12,404 nucleotides of DNA from Candidatus Calescibacterium sp. Lineage in GTDB: Bacteria > Calescibacteriota > Calescibacteriia > Calescibacteriales > Calescibacteriaceae. The notes under the pieces were generated by a model. It had not been told where the DNA came from, did not search any database, and saw nothing but the letters and a program-made list of their open reading frames with translations. Shown here in pieces: positions 1-7,889 of this stretch. The stretch covers positions 3,803 through 16,206 of the forward strand of contig JANXBU010000025.1 of NCBI GenBank assembly GCA_025060505.1. The letters are read 5' to 3'. Numbering within the stretch: the first letter of the stretch is position 1; each line of letters opens with the position of its first letter. A program made the position numbers and the translations under genes.

Positions 1-278
1 GTTGTAAGGCGTGATTTTTCAAGTGAAAATATCGGAACTAAAAAACACTGCAAGACAAGACCCGATTTTGACAAACAGTGGAATTTTGTTTTGAATTGGA
101 ATTTTGTTTTGTGTTCTTCACTGTTTTTTTGAATATTTTCATGCTATGTTGTTTCAGATTGTTTTTTCAGATTGTTGAAGCGTATATAAAATGTTTTTAG
201 GTCGGATTGATTTGTGAATAATTTTTGTGTGTTCTACGAAACAAGAAGAAGCTAAAATATCAGATTTGATCAGGTTTT

Positions 279-307
279 TTGAAAAGTTTATTTTTCGTTT
301 TTATAAT
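279..307 (+). promoter_or_regulatory. Sigma70-type promoter of nrdJ
   Basis: A -35 element TTGAAA (279-284) and a perfect -10 TATAAT (302-307) are separated by exactly 17 nt. Transcription would start near 314, leaving a leader of about 38 nt that carries the ribosome binding site. This is the best-formed promoter in the window. Confidence 0.75.
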
Positions 308-339
308 ATGATTGCAAAGAACATTGAAGACTCTAAAAA

Positions 340-346
340 GGAGGTG
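340..346 (+). promoter_or_regulatory. Ribosome binding site of nrdJ
   Basis: GGAGGTG lies 5 nt before the ATG at 352, a near-perfect Shine-Dalgarno sequence. It supports that start codon over any other. Confidence 0.85.
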
Positions 347-351
347 AAAAC

Positions 352-2295
352 ATGGTCAAGCAAATACCAGAAGATACATTGAAATGGTTTAAGGGTGATG
401 AGCTTCGAGCTCGTGTTTTTTACGAAAAATATTCTCTGCAAGATCTTGATGGAAATCATCTTGAAAAAACTCCACCAGAGATGTGGGAAAGAGTTTCGGC
501 AGAAATATCATCTGTTGAGAAAGATAAAGAGAAGTGGAGAAAAAATTTCTACTGGCTTCTTGAAAACTTCAGGTTTGTTCCGGGTGGAAGAATTATGTTT
601 GGGGCTGGAAATCCAAGAAAAGCTACTCTGTTGAACTGCTATTACAACCCAATAAAAGAAGATTCAATAGAAGGAATATTTGATTGCGCAAAAGAAATGG
701 CGAGAACTTACTCATACGGTGGAGGTGTTGGAATAGACATAACTATTTTGAGACCGAAAGGAAGTCCAGTGAACAACTCTGCAATCTACTCAACTGGAGC
801 AGTTTCTTTTATGGATCTTTTTTCAAAGGTCACAGGAACCATTGGTCAGAGTGGAAGAAGAGGGGCTCTGATGATAACGATTGAAGACAGGCACCCGGAC
901 GTTTTTGATTTCATATCAGTCAAAGACGATCCTCTGAGATTGAATGTAAGATACGCAAACATATCTGTTAAGATTTCAGACGAACTTATGGAAGCTGTAA
1001 AGTCTGATGGAAGCTTCACGCTCTGGTTTGAGTCTGACAAAGTAAAGAGAATAGAGCATAAGGTAAAAGCTCGTGACCTTTGGAATCAACTTATAAAAAG
1101 AGCTTGGAGCTCTGCTGAACCCGGAATAATATTCTGGTCAACAGCTAAAAAATTCTCGCCAACAGAGTACGACGAAAAGATGGCTATAAAAGGGTGTAAT
1201 CCTTGCTCTGAACAGATGCTTGAGGACTACGGATGCTGTAATCTCGGAAACCTTAATCTCTCAAAATTTGTAAATCTACCTTTCCATAAGAAGCCAGATG
1301 TGTTTAAATTCTGGGATATCTTTTCCAAAAAGGGAATGGATAAAGCAATGGAATATGCGAAAGAACATGATTGGGCTCATCCAAACTTGAAGGAGCTTGA
1401 AAAAGCTGTAAGACTTGGTATGAGATTTTTAGACGATGTTCTTGATTACTCAGCAGATAAACATCCACTGAAAGCTCAAAGAGAAGCATCTCTTTACACC
1501 AGAAGAACAGGTCTTGGAGCAACCGGGCTTGGCGATATGCTTGCTATGATGCGATTGAAGTATGACACTGATGAATCGGTTTTCATGATGGACAAACTTT
1601 TTGAATTCATCAAGAATATAGCTTATGATGAGAGTTCAGAAATTGCTCACGAAAAGGGGGTATTTCCTGCATTCAACAGAGAAAAACATCTTGATAGGCC
1701 ATTTCTTCAAGGAGTTAGTGAAGAAGTAAGAGAAAAAATTTGGAACTTCGGTCTCAGAAACGCTTGCTTGCTAACAATTCCACCGGTCGGATCCGGTGCT
1801 ATACTTGCTGGAACAACAGGAGGAATAGAGCCAATTTTCGCTCTGAGCTACATAAGGAGATCTGAATCTCTCTCGCAGGAGTATTTCAAGGTTTACCATC
1901 CACTTGTTGCCGTATATCTTGAATCGTTCGGAGGAAAAGATGAAAACGATCTTCCGGATTTCTTTGTCACAGCGCATCAGATTGATCCAAAAATGAGAGT
2001 CAAAATTCAAGGAACTATACAGAAACATATTGATTCTTCGATCTCATCAACCGTGAATCTTCCAAACAACACAACTGTTGAGGAGATAGGAAAAATATAT
2101 GAGCTTGCGTGGGAGTACGGATGCAAAGGAATCACTGTGTACAGAGAAGGTTCAAGAGAAGGAGTTCTTATAACAGAGGATTTCTCTTCATCTCAAAAAG
2201 TTCCAGAAATTCCAGATGAATGCCCAGCCTGCGGTTCTGTTCTGAGAAAAACTAACTCACACGCTGTATGTAGATCTTGTGGAATATATATTTGA
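352..2295 (+). CDS. nrdJ: Class II (adenosylcobalamin-dependent) ribonucleoside-diphosphate reductase
   Basis: This enzyme reduces ribonucleotides to deoxyribonucleotides in the cytoplasm, using a radical generated from coenzyme B12, so it needs neither oxygen nor a separate radical subunit. The 647-residue chain shows the family landmarks: PGGRI near 77-81, the first redox cysteine in LNC (C96), the NPCSE catalytic motif (N283, C285 as thiyl cysteine, E287), and the second redox cysteine at C295 or C296 (the 11-residue offset favours C296). A glycine-rich phosphate-binding segment lies at about 475-497, ending in GGIEPIF. The C-terminus has a CxxC pair (C624/C627) and a second one (C640/C643), the swinging-arm or zinc-ribbon cysteines that re-reduce the active site. 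No N-terminal ATP cone is seen, so allosteric activity control of that type is probably absent. The phosphate loop reads PPVGS where many reductases have PTGT. The gene is monocistronic and converges on the exporter operon. Confidence 0.93.
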   Translation: MVKQIPEDTLKWFKGDELRARVFYEKYSLQDLDGNHLEKTPPEMWERVSAEISSVEKDKEKWRKNFYWLLENFRFVPGGRIMFGAGNPRKATLLNCYYNPIKEDSIEGIFDCAKEMARTYSYGGGVGIDITILRPKGSPVNNSAIYSTGAVSFMDLFSKVTGTIGQSGRRGALMITIEDRHPDVFDFISVKDDPLRLNVRYANISVKISDELMEAVKSDGSFTLWFESDKVKRIEHKVKARDLWNQLIKRAWSSAEPGIIFWSTAKKFSPTEYDEKMAIKGCNPCSEQMLEDYGCCNLGNLNLSKFVNLPFHKKPDVFKFWDIFSKKGMDKAMEYAKEHDWAHPNLKELEKAVRLGMRFLDDVLDYSADKHPLKAQREASLYTRRTGLGATGLGDMLAMMRLKYDTDESVFMMDKLFEFIKNIAYDESSEIAHEKGVFPAFNREKHLDRPFLQGVSEEVREKIWNFGLRNACLLTIPPVGSGAILAGTTGGIEPIFALSYIRRSESLSQEYFKVYHPLVAVYLESFGGKDENDLPDFFVTAHQIDPKMRVKIQGTIQKHIDSSISSTVNLPNNTTVEEIGKIYELAWEYGCKGITVYREGSREGVLITEDFSSSQKVPEIPDECPACGSVLRKTNSHAVCRSCGIYI

Positions 2296-2460
2296 AGCAT
2301 TATTGAGAGTAAAGACTATTTGAGATATAGAGGATGAGATATAGTAGATTTACACAAAAGAGATCTGTACAATACTAAATCGCTACAGCAATCATAATTT
2401 TGAGACTTAATTCTGTAAGAGAATTTGATACTCGCAATGGAGCAGTGTCAGAAAATACAA
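2296..2460. other. Convergent intergenic region between nrdJ and the barrel gene
   Basis: No gene is seen. A 10-nt direct repeat (TGAGATATAG) sits at 2321-2330 and 2335-2344. A short AT-rich inverted repeat, AATTCT-5 nt-AGAATT, lies at 2409-2425, but no T-run follows it on either strand, so I do not call it an intrinsic terminator. Termination of the two converging units is not evident from sequence. Confidence 0.5.
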
Positions 2461-4065
2461 TCAGAATTTCGCTGAGAGCATAGTGTAAAAGATGTTGTAA
2501 TTTTTGAAGATTCCGAACTTTGAATTTTCTTCTCCGAAGGAATAGAATCCTCCAAGTTGTATTTCGGAGCTATCCCAAGGGTAAAGATATACAATAGGTA
2601 TTGTGGCAACTGCCCAAAAACCCTCTGAGAAATCAGATATGTTTACAATAGCTGTTGGAGATATTTTTACTTTCTCTCTGAAAAGTGGTAGCTCAAGTCT
2701 CAGAACAAAGTAATCTTGCAGGGGAACTATGAATCCTTTTTTAGTTATGCCGAGAAGTTCCTGAGCTTCTTTTGTGTAGTTTATCTCATCAGGAAATCCG
2801 CGAACATATTGCAGATTAACATAGAAACCATCAAGAAGGTCAAAAGTGTAGTCTACTCCAATAGAAAACTTGAAATAGTTGTTAAAGAGTTTGGCTTCTC
2901 TCACTTCTTCCTGCTCAAACTCCTGTGTTGTTGTGGTTAGAGTCACAATATCAACATAAGTTTTGGTTTTTGTCCTTATGAAGACCTTTCTTTTTTCTGG
3001 TATGAAGTATCCGCCTTCTAATCTTATTCCAACTCCGCTGATATCTCTTGCTATACCCAGTCCAAGCAATGTGAGTTTTGGATAGAAGAATTTGGTTTCC
3101 GTTTTTCCGGAAACTGTGGTTAGACCACCAGCAGGCGTTAGAACATTTTTGTACTCAATCCTGCTATTGATTTCAGAAGGAATCGGGAGATCAAAGTATG
3201 TTCTCAAAAACATAAGGGATATATCTGTTTTGAGTATTGTAGAAGCTAACCTGAACCCAAAGGGAGCATTTTTCAGAAGGTATTCAGGAAGACCTTCAAG
3301 AGTAAAATCTGCGGAAAAATTTTCGTATTGAATGGCTCTTGGATATGTTGTAACATCCGGATATCCAAAAGCTATTATGACCTCAGTGAGGGCAAACAGA
3401 AAGAGTCTATCGGTAACCAGTGGAGAGATTTGCCTGATTCTGTTTTCAAAAAGAGTAGAGGCTTCGGGTCTTCTTGATGCCCAAACTCCGGACGGGAAAG
3501 AAGCTGGTTTGAATGAGAAAAGATAAAGGGACTCAATTCTTGTGTCAGTTATTATGTCCTCCAGACTCGGAAGGTTTATATCAAGCTGCAGAGTAGTGGT
3601 TGGTATTCTTTCTCCGAAGTAATCTGGATCAAACAGATAAAAGTTTGCAAGGTCGTATGGATTTGCTATATCTATCGGACTCAAATCCGCAAGTCCCCAT
3701 TTCGTTCTCTTCTTTCCAGCTGTCAGATCTACACCTTCTATAAAAACATCAGATATTGTGATGAAAGCTTCATAAGGAACAATCTCTATTGGGATTATGT
3801 TTCTCCATCCAACGCCCTCTGTATCATCTGGTCTGAACACCAAAGATCTGTCGAAGAACATAAAGTCTGTTCTGGAATAGAAAGATATATTTTCCGAAAC
3901 GCTTCCATCTATTTTGAGTTTCAGATCTCCTCTTGTTGTGAGAAACTGTCCTGCTCTGGCCTGTATGAATTCCGGAGAAGAAAGAAAAATTGATGAAAAC
4001 AGTCTTATTTTGCCTCCTACACTTACGTCCATAAGTATCAGAAGTGCAAGTACTTGTGGTATCAT
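2461..4065 (-). CDS. Outer-membrane beta-barrel protein, DUF1302-like, partner of RND exporter
   Basis: The 534-residue protein starts with a short hydrophobic segment (about 3-17) that can serve as a signal peptide, although it lacks the usual leading lysines or arginines. The rest alternates polar and hydrophobic residues in the pattern of transmembrane beta-strands, and the last residue is phenylalanine, as in substrates of the BAM assembly machine. A conserved stretch at about 116-138 (AGKKRTKWGLADL, then SPIDIANP) matches the 'GRQ..WG....P.D..NP' signature seen in DUF1302-type barrels. The start is supported by AAAGGAGGAG just upstream (4071-4080). It is the last gene of the operon, 24 bp after the LolA-like gene. 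By context it is probably the outer-membrane exit or acceptor for whatever the exporter moves; this role is inferred. Family assignment is by signature and gene order only. Confidence 0.75.
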   Translation of the reverse strand: MIPQVLALLILMDVSVGGKIRLFSSIFLSSPEFIQARAGQFLTTRGDLKLKIDGSVSENISFYSRTDFMFFDRSLVFRPDDTEGVGWRNIIPIEIVPYEAFITISDVFIEGVDLTAGKKRTKWGLADLSPIDIANPYDLANFYLFDPDYFGERIPTTTLQLDINLPSLEDIITDTRIESLYLFSFKPASFPSGVWASRRPEASTLFENRIRQISPLVTDRLFLFALTEVIIAFGYPDVTTYPRAIQYENFSADFTLEGLPEYLLKNAPFGFRLASTILKTDISLMFLRTYFDLPIPSEINSRIEYKNVLTPAGGLTTVSGKTETKFFYPKLTLLGLGIARDISGVGIRLEGGYFIPEKRKVFIRTKTKTYVDIVTLTTTTQEFEQEEVREAKLFNNYFKFSIGVDYTFDLLDGFYVNLQYVRGFPDEINYTKEAQELLGITKKGFIVPLQDYFVLRLELPLFREKVKISPTAIVNISDFSEGFWAVATIPIVYLYPWDSSEIQLGGFYSFGEENSKFGIFKNYNIFYTMLSAKF

Positions 4066-4070
4066 CTTTA

Positions 4071-4079
4071 CTCCTCCTT
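4071..4079 (-). promoter_or_regulatory. Ribosome binding site of the barrel gene
   Basis: Read on the minus strand this is AAGGAGGAG, 5 nt ahead of the ATG at 4065. It sits in the 24-bp gap after the LolA-like gene, consistent with translation from a shared transcript. Confidence 0.8.
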
Positions 4080-4089
4080 TTGCTGAATA

Positions 4090-4884
4090 TTACTTTATTT
4101 GATCTGCTTGTTTTTTGAGAGTTCTTTGTGTGAAAATCTCATCAGATAAGTCTATATCGAATTTTGTATCCTTGTTTATAATTATTGTTTTGTGATTAGT
4201 TTTTTTATCCTCCACGATCAGTTCTTCAATGGTCCAGTACTTTCCAACTTTCTTGGGTTTGATTTTCATCGTTTTCCAGAGATTACCGCTTTCATCATAC
4301 ATTTTTGATTCAAGTGTAACGTAGCTTTCTTTTGAGACCACCATTTCTGTTTTTGAGTATGGTTTATCTGAGTTTGGTTTTCTTGTAAGGAGCAGTGTCC
4401 AAGTTTTATCATCTTCTGCTATTATTTTTGCAGAGTAATGTTTGGTTCTGTCTGTGGTGCTCAGATCATCGTAAGAGAGGTCGGAGCCCATAAAGTTTTG
4501 ATTTTTTGCGCTTGAAGCTATTCTTCTTACCTTACCGAATTCAGGCAACCAAAGGTACATCTGATCTTCCGCAAGTGTTAGGAACCCAACATCTTTGACA
4601 TCCTTTGGAGAAACGAACTTTATGAGTCTAATCGTTTCGTTACCCTGTTTTTTTGACCATTCCATCATCTCTCGTTCTTTTCGGTTCCCGGAGCTATCCA
4701 CAAGTATCATCTGCGAGATGCTGAACGAAGACTTTGGAGCGTTCATAGTTTCATCAACCTTTTCAAGTATCTGATCGCCACTTCCGAAAGCCTGTGATAC
4801 AAAAACAGAAAGAAATAAGAGGTTTGCCGCAATAATTTTCAGTGTCAAGTTGTTTTTGTTATTTTGTTTTGTATTTATGTTCAT
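4090..4884 (-). CDS. LolA-like periplasmic 'outer membrane lipoprotein-sorting' protein
   Basis: This is a 264-residue exported protein. I start it at 4884 because a strong AAAAGGAGGT (minus strand, 4891-4900) lies 6 nt before that ATG. The reading frame stays open to an ATG at 4944, but that start would overlap the exporter gene and push the signal peptide inward. The signal peptide has a lysine-bearing N-region, a hydrophobic core at about 15-29 and probable cleavage after AFG (34). The mature part shows the LolA-like (PF17131-type) hallmarks: the MYLWLPEFGKVRRI segment (109-122) and the FMGSDLSYDDL segment (131-141). These proteins have a half-barrel fold that shields a lipid or acyl chain in the periplasm. 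It sits between the RND pump gene (22-bp gap) and the barrel gene (24-bp gap), so it is the natural shuttle between them. True lipoprotein handling is not shown; the family name is historical. Confidence 0.88.
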   Translation of the reverse strand: MNINTKQNNKNNLTLKIIAANLLFLSVFVSQAFGSGDQILEKVDETMNAPKSSFSISQMILVDSSGNRKEREMMEWSKKQGNETIRLIKFVSPKDVKDVGFLTLAEDQMYLWLPEFGKVRRIASSAKNQNFMGSDLSYDDLSTTDRTKHYSAKIIAEDDKTWTLLLTRKPNSDKPYSKTEMVVSKESYVTLESKMYDESGNLWKTMKIKPKKVGKYWTIEELIVEDKKTNHKTIIINKDTKFDIDLSDEIFTQRTLKKQADQIK

Positions 4885-4890
4885 AGTGGA

Positions 4891-4900
4891 ACCTCCTTTT
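4891..4900 (-). promoter_or_regulatory. Ribosome binding site that fixes the LolA-like start
   Basis: AAAAGGAGGT on the minus strand, 6 nt before ATG 4884. No comparable site precedes the in-frame ATG at 4944, which lies inside the exporter gene. This site therefore decides the start. Confidence 0.8.
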
Positions 4901-4906
4901 TCATTT

Positions 4907-7753
4907 TTACAGGGACCTAATTCCTTTTTTGTTTTTCCTATCATAAATTATAGATAAAATTGCTGGAATTATTGTTAATGCTGAAGCAGCAGCGAGGCTC
5001 ATAACAAGTGCGGTGACCCATCCAAACCTTTCAATAAGCGAAAGGTCAGAAAGCACAAGTATAAGAAAAGCCAAAGATACAGCCATTGTGTTTGCTATTA
5101 TTGCTTTTCCCGTTGATATCATACTTCTTTGCAAAGCTTCCATATACTGGAAGGAAACAAGTTCTTTTCTTAGCCTGTGTATAGCATGTATTGAGTAATC
5201 TATACCAGTTCCTATTGCAACACCAGATATCATAAGTGTTCCGTAGTCAAGTGGAATATTTATAAGCCCCATGAATCCTAAGTATATTACAACAGAAAGG
5301 ATTATGGGTAGCATAGCGATTGAAGATAACTGAATTGATCTGAGTTGTATTATGAGCATAATGTATATAACGATTGAGGCGAACAAAATCGATTCAATTT
5401 GACTTGAGACTATTTCTTTGTCAAGCTGCCCTAAAAGAGGAGGCATTCCGCCTGCTCTTATACTGAAACTTGTGTTTTCACCGTTTAGACCGATTTTTTC
5501 GGCGACATCCTTTGGGATGTAAAAAACAGTTGAGAGCAGATATGATATTTGCCCTTTTATTTTTTCCGCTATTTCTGGGGAATTCTCGTTGATTTTCAGC
5601 GATGAATACAGATATTCTACTCTTTCTTTTCTTTCAACATCTTCAAAGATTTTTTCAATAGAGCTTATAAATCCTTCTAAATCATCGTTACTGTTGTTGT
5701 GATTCCCAGATTTTTGAAGAGCATATTGTACAGCTTCTTTTATGATTTTTGGATTTTGGCTGATACCATCTTTCTTGTGATTGTTTATTTTTTCTACAAG
5801 ATGTCTGATGAAATCGGTTGAGTTTGAGATTTCAATTTCAGATTCTGGGCTTTCCACATATTTTTGAACTTCTGAAACAAAACTTCTTACTATGTTTTCC
5901 TGTAGATCTTCGGAGATGGTGATATAATGATTCCGGAACTCTGAGAAATCTATTTTGTGCTTTCCTTGATCTATAAAAGATATGTTTTTTTCAAGTTCGC
6001 TTATGAGATAGCTGTTCAGTTCGTTCTTTTTTTCCTCTGGTATTTCTTCAGCGAATATTTTCACGAATTTTCTTTCTCCTTCAAATTTTCTGAGGTGCTT
6101 GAGAACTTCTATTATTTCTTCTGACTCTTCTTTTTTGAATTGAGATATTACTACTGCTTCTGAGTTATCTTGTGTGATAATTTGTTTGATGTTTGGATTT
6201 CCTTCAAAGAATATCCAGAGGTTTGCGACCTGCTCTCGTGTATCTGGTATGCTGTATGATCCGTATAATTTCCAGTTCATTTCAGAAATCAAATCTGCTA
6301 TGCTCTGTGGACTCCCCATATCTTTGTACATCGAAAGGTAGTAGTTTGCCCTCTCCATCTCTCTAAGAACTATGGGTTCTTTGATGTCTCCTTTGAACAG
6401 GAAGAAAACAGGAACAGATCCGCTAAATTGATCTCTGAGAATTTCAGATGCTACTTTTGGAGGACTTTTTTCTGGATAGAACGCAGAAAATTGCATTTCG
6501 GTTCTGACCTTCGGTATGAATATGGCACACAATACAGCAAGCCCAATCCATCCGAAGATTATTATAAATCTCAGCGAAATTATCATTCCAGCTAATCTAC
6601 TTAGATACTTTCGCAAGAAATCTTCAATTTTATCTTCAAAAGATGCTTTCCCGTTTTCCGATCTTCTTTCGTCTCTAAGAGAAATAACAACAGGTATTAG
6701 AACTAATGAAAGGATTGTGGCAGATATTACTCCAAAAGATACCGATATTCCAAGATTTGAAATGGGAGGAAAATTTGTTACAACGTTTGAGGTGAACCCT
6801 GCTATGGTCGTTATGGCGGACATAAAAACTGGAACCCATATATCCTTCAAAGTTCTTCTGATGGCTCCGGTTGGGTTTTCTCGTTTCTCTGCAATGTATC
6901 TTGAGATTACATGTATTCCATAAGAAGCTCCGATCGCTATTATTATAACTGGAATGATGGACGCCGATATAGTTAGAGGTATTCCAAATAGGCTGGTCAA
7001 ACCAAAGGCCCATATCAAACTAAGTATCACAGAAAACAGAGCCAAAACTACATAGCTTACTCTCCCAAGGAATACAAACAGAATAATCAGCATAAACACA
7101 ATAGATACTGGTATGAGTTTTGAAAAATCGCTTCTCATATATTTGTTTCCAAAGTATACGGTTGTCGGCATTCCACCTATGTAAATCGATTTTATCTGAT
7201 CACCTTTGTATCTTTCAGTGGTTTCATATATTTTCCCTATTACTTTGACCAAATCCTGTCCGTATGTTATATAGACATACATGTTTGTTATCTTTTCGTT
7301 TTGAGAAACTATCTTGCCTGCAAATCTTGGGTGTGACATAATGTAGCTTCTGATTTCATCCATTTCTTCTTTTGACTCTGGGATCTCCGGAATCAGGTCT
7401 GCTACTTCAATTCCATCTTCTGTCTTTTTTATATCAATTGAATTCAGAATGCTTATGACATTCGCAATTCCTTCTGTTGATTTGATTTCTTCCTGCAATC
7501 TTTTTAAAGTTTTCAGGAATTCTGTATCAAACACTGTTTGATTTGCTTCAGCGAGAATGAAGACAAGCTGATTTGAACCAAATTTTTCTCCAAACTCTTT
7601 GAAGAATTCCGCTTCCTTATCTCCTTTCGGAAGATATTCATCAATAACAAAACTCGTTTTGAGATTTCTCAGGGAAAAACCTAAAAGTATGCTCAGGACT
7701 ATAATGGCCAGAAGAGAAAATATTTTGATGTGTTTAGATTTAATTCTTGGCAT
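4907..7753 (-). CDS. RND superfamily exporter, MMPL type
   Basis: This 948-residue inner-membrane pump is likely driven by the proton gradient. The topology is the RND duplicate: one N-terminal helix (11-29), a periplasmic domain (about 30-211), five helices (212-230, 233-253, 260-282, 306-322, 333-358), then helix 7 (392-414), a second periplasmic domain (about 415-784) and five more helices (785-803, 808-830, 836-856, 884-901, 909-936). The helix-10 motif GTGIDYSIH keeps the aspartate (D852). The matching helix-4 motif reads GASYGIH, with serine (S277) in its place. Both halves carry the family's GGMP motif just before the membrane (193-196 and 768-771). The second periplasmic domain is about twice the first, because of a charged, helix-rich insertion at roughly 540-740. 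The gene heads an operon with the LolA-like and barrel genes. The substrate is probably a lipid or other hydrophobic molecule, inferred from partners. No good Shine-Dalgarno sequence precedes the ATG. Confidence 0.9.
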   Translation of the reverse strand: MPRIKSKHIKIFSLLAIIVLSILLGFSLRNLKTSFVIDEYLPKGDKEAEFFKEFGEKFGSNQLVFILAEANQTVFDTEFLKTLKRLQEEIKSTEGIANVISILNSIDIKKTEDGIEVADLIPEIPESKEEMDEIRSYIMSHPRFAGKIVSQNEKITNMYVYITYGQDLVKVIGKIYETTERYKGDQIKSIYIGGMPTTVYFGNKYMRSDFSKLIPVSIVFMLIILFVFLGRVSYVVLALFSVILSLIWAFGLTSLFGIPLTISASIIPVIIIAIGASYGIHVISRYIAEKRENPTGAIRRTLKDIWVPVFMSAITTIAGFTSNVVTNFPPISNLGISVSFGVISATILSLVLIPVVISLRDERRSENGKASFEDKIEDFLRKYLSRLAGMIISLRFIIIFGWIGLAVLCAIFIPKVRTEMQFSAFYPEKSPPKVASEILRDQFSGSVPVFFLFKGDIKEPIVLREMERANYYLSMYKDMGSPQSIADLISEMNWKLYGSYSIPDTREQVANLWIFFEGNPNIKQIITQDNSEAVVISQFKKEESEEIIEVLKHLRKFEGERKFVKIFAEEIPEEKKNELNSYLISELEKNISFIDQGKHKIDFSEFRNHYITISEDLQENIVRSFVSEVQKYVESPESEIEISNSTDFIRHLVEKINNHKKDGISQNPKIIKEAVQYALQKSGNHNNSNDDLEGFISSIEKIFEDVERKERVEYLYSSLKINENSPEIAEKIKGQISYLLSTVFYIPKDVAEKIGLNGENTSFSIRAGGMPPLLGQLDKEIVSSQIESILFASIVIYIMLIIQLRSIQLSSIAMLPIILSVVIYLGFMGLINIPLDYGTLMISGVAIGTGIDYSIHAIHRLRKELVSFQYMEALQRSMISTGKAIIANTMAVSLAFLILVLSDLSLIERFGWVTALVMSLAAASALTIIPAILSIIYDRKNKKGIRSL

Positions 7754-7775
7754 TTTTCATTATTTTAGCAATTGT

Positions 7776-7798
7776 TTAGAAATAGAAAAAATTTCTAA
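7776..7798. repeat. 8-bp perfect inverted repeat, possible operator
   Basis: TTAGAAAT and ATTTCTAA flank a 7-nt A-rich spacer. The 15-bp centre-to-centre spacing is compatible with a dimeric DNA-binding protein. It sits 23 bp upstream of the exporter start and about 80-90 bp upstream of the divergent gene. No regulator gene is visible nearby. Confidence 0.5.
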
Positions 7799-7876
7799 CA
7801 AATATAAAGTCTTATAGGAAGAATCTGGGAGTTATAAAGATGGGAATCCGGAAAAAATCTGACTAAAATATAATGA

Positions 7877-7883
7877 GGAGGTG
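7877..7883 (+). promoter_or_regulatory. Ribosome binding site selecting the TTG start at 7890
   Basis: GGAGGTG 6 nt ahead of TTG 7890. It overlaps the alternative GTG start at 7881 and lies 2 nt after a TATAAT box (7869-7874). If that box is the real -10, the transcript would start at about 7881 and lose half of this site. Confidence 0.6.
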
Positions 7884-7889
7884 ATAGCT

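Larger units (their letters stand above)
1..351. other. Gene-free leader upstream of nrdJ with short direct repeats
   Basis: No convincing gene is present. Frame 1 on the plus strand is open from the window edge to a TGA at 130-132 (43 codons), but its peptide is not recognisable and its end is made of a repeat. A 15-nt unit (TGGAATTTTGTTTTG) occurs exactly at 79-93 and 97-111. A 12-nt unit (TTTCAGATTGTT) occurs at 152-163 and 165-176. I looked for a B12-box consensus that would indicate a cobalamin riboswitch, and for paired NrdR boxes, and saw neither. The distal part holds the nrdJ promoter and ribosome binding site. Confidence 0.6.
7754..7889. promoter_or_regulatory. Divergent regulatory region of the exporter operon and second LolA-like gene
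   Basis: This intergenic segment must hold the starts of both divergent units. An inverted repeat, TTAGAAAT (7776-7783), 7 nt, ATTTCTAA (7791-7798), lies just upstream of the exporter and could be an operator. On the minus strand a TAAAAT -10-like box (7767-7762) ends 8 nt before the exporter ATG. On the plus strand TATAAT (7869-7874) ends 6 nt before the GTG at 7881. Neither has a convincing -35 element. The assignments are tentative. Confidence 0.45.

Noticed and set aside
1-132. Partial gene ending at 132 in plus frame 1
   Set aside because: It is only 43 codons, its end is formed by a repeated WNFVL unit, and no family is recognisable. Chance is more likely.
1-351. Cobalamin riboswitch or NrdR box controlling the B12-dependent reductase
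   Set aside because: I searched by eye for the conserved B12 box and for paired NrdR boxes and found neither; the leader after the promoter is only about 38 nt.
2409-2425. Hairpin AATTCT-GTAAG-AGAATT as a terminator
   Set aside because: The stem is only 6 bp and AT-rich, with no T-run on either side.
4885-4944. Longer start (ATG 4944) for the LolA-like protein
   Set aside because: It overlaps the exporter gene by 38 bp, lacks a ribosome binding site, and buries the signal peptide. The ATG at 4884 has an excellent site.
6516-6923. Plus-strand 135-codon frame and an overlapping minus-strand 112-codon frame inside the exporter gene
   Set aside because: Both lie wholly within the RND gene, whose product has conserved motifs through this region. 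Neither frame has recognisable content or a ribosome binding site.
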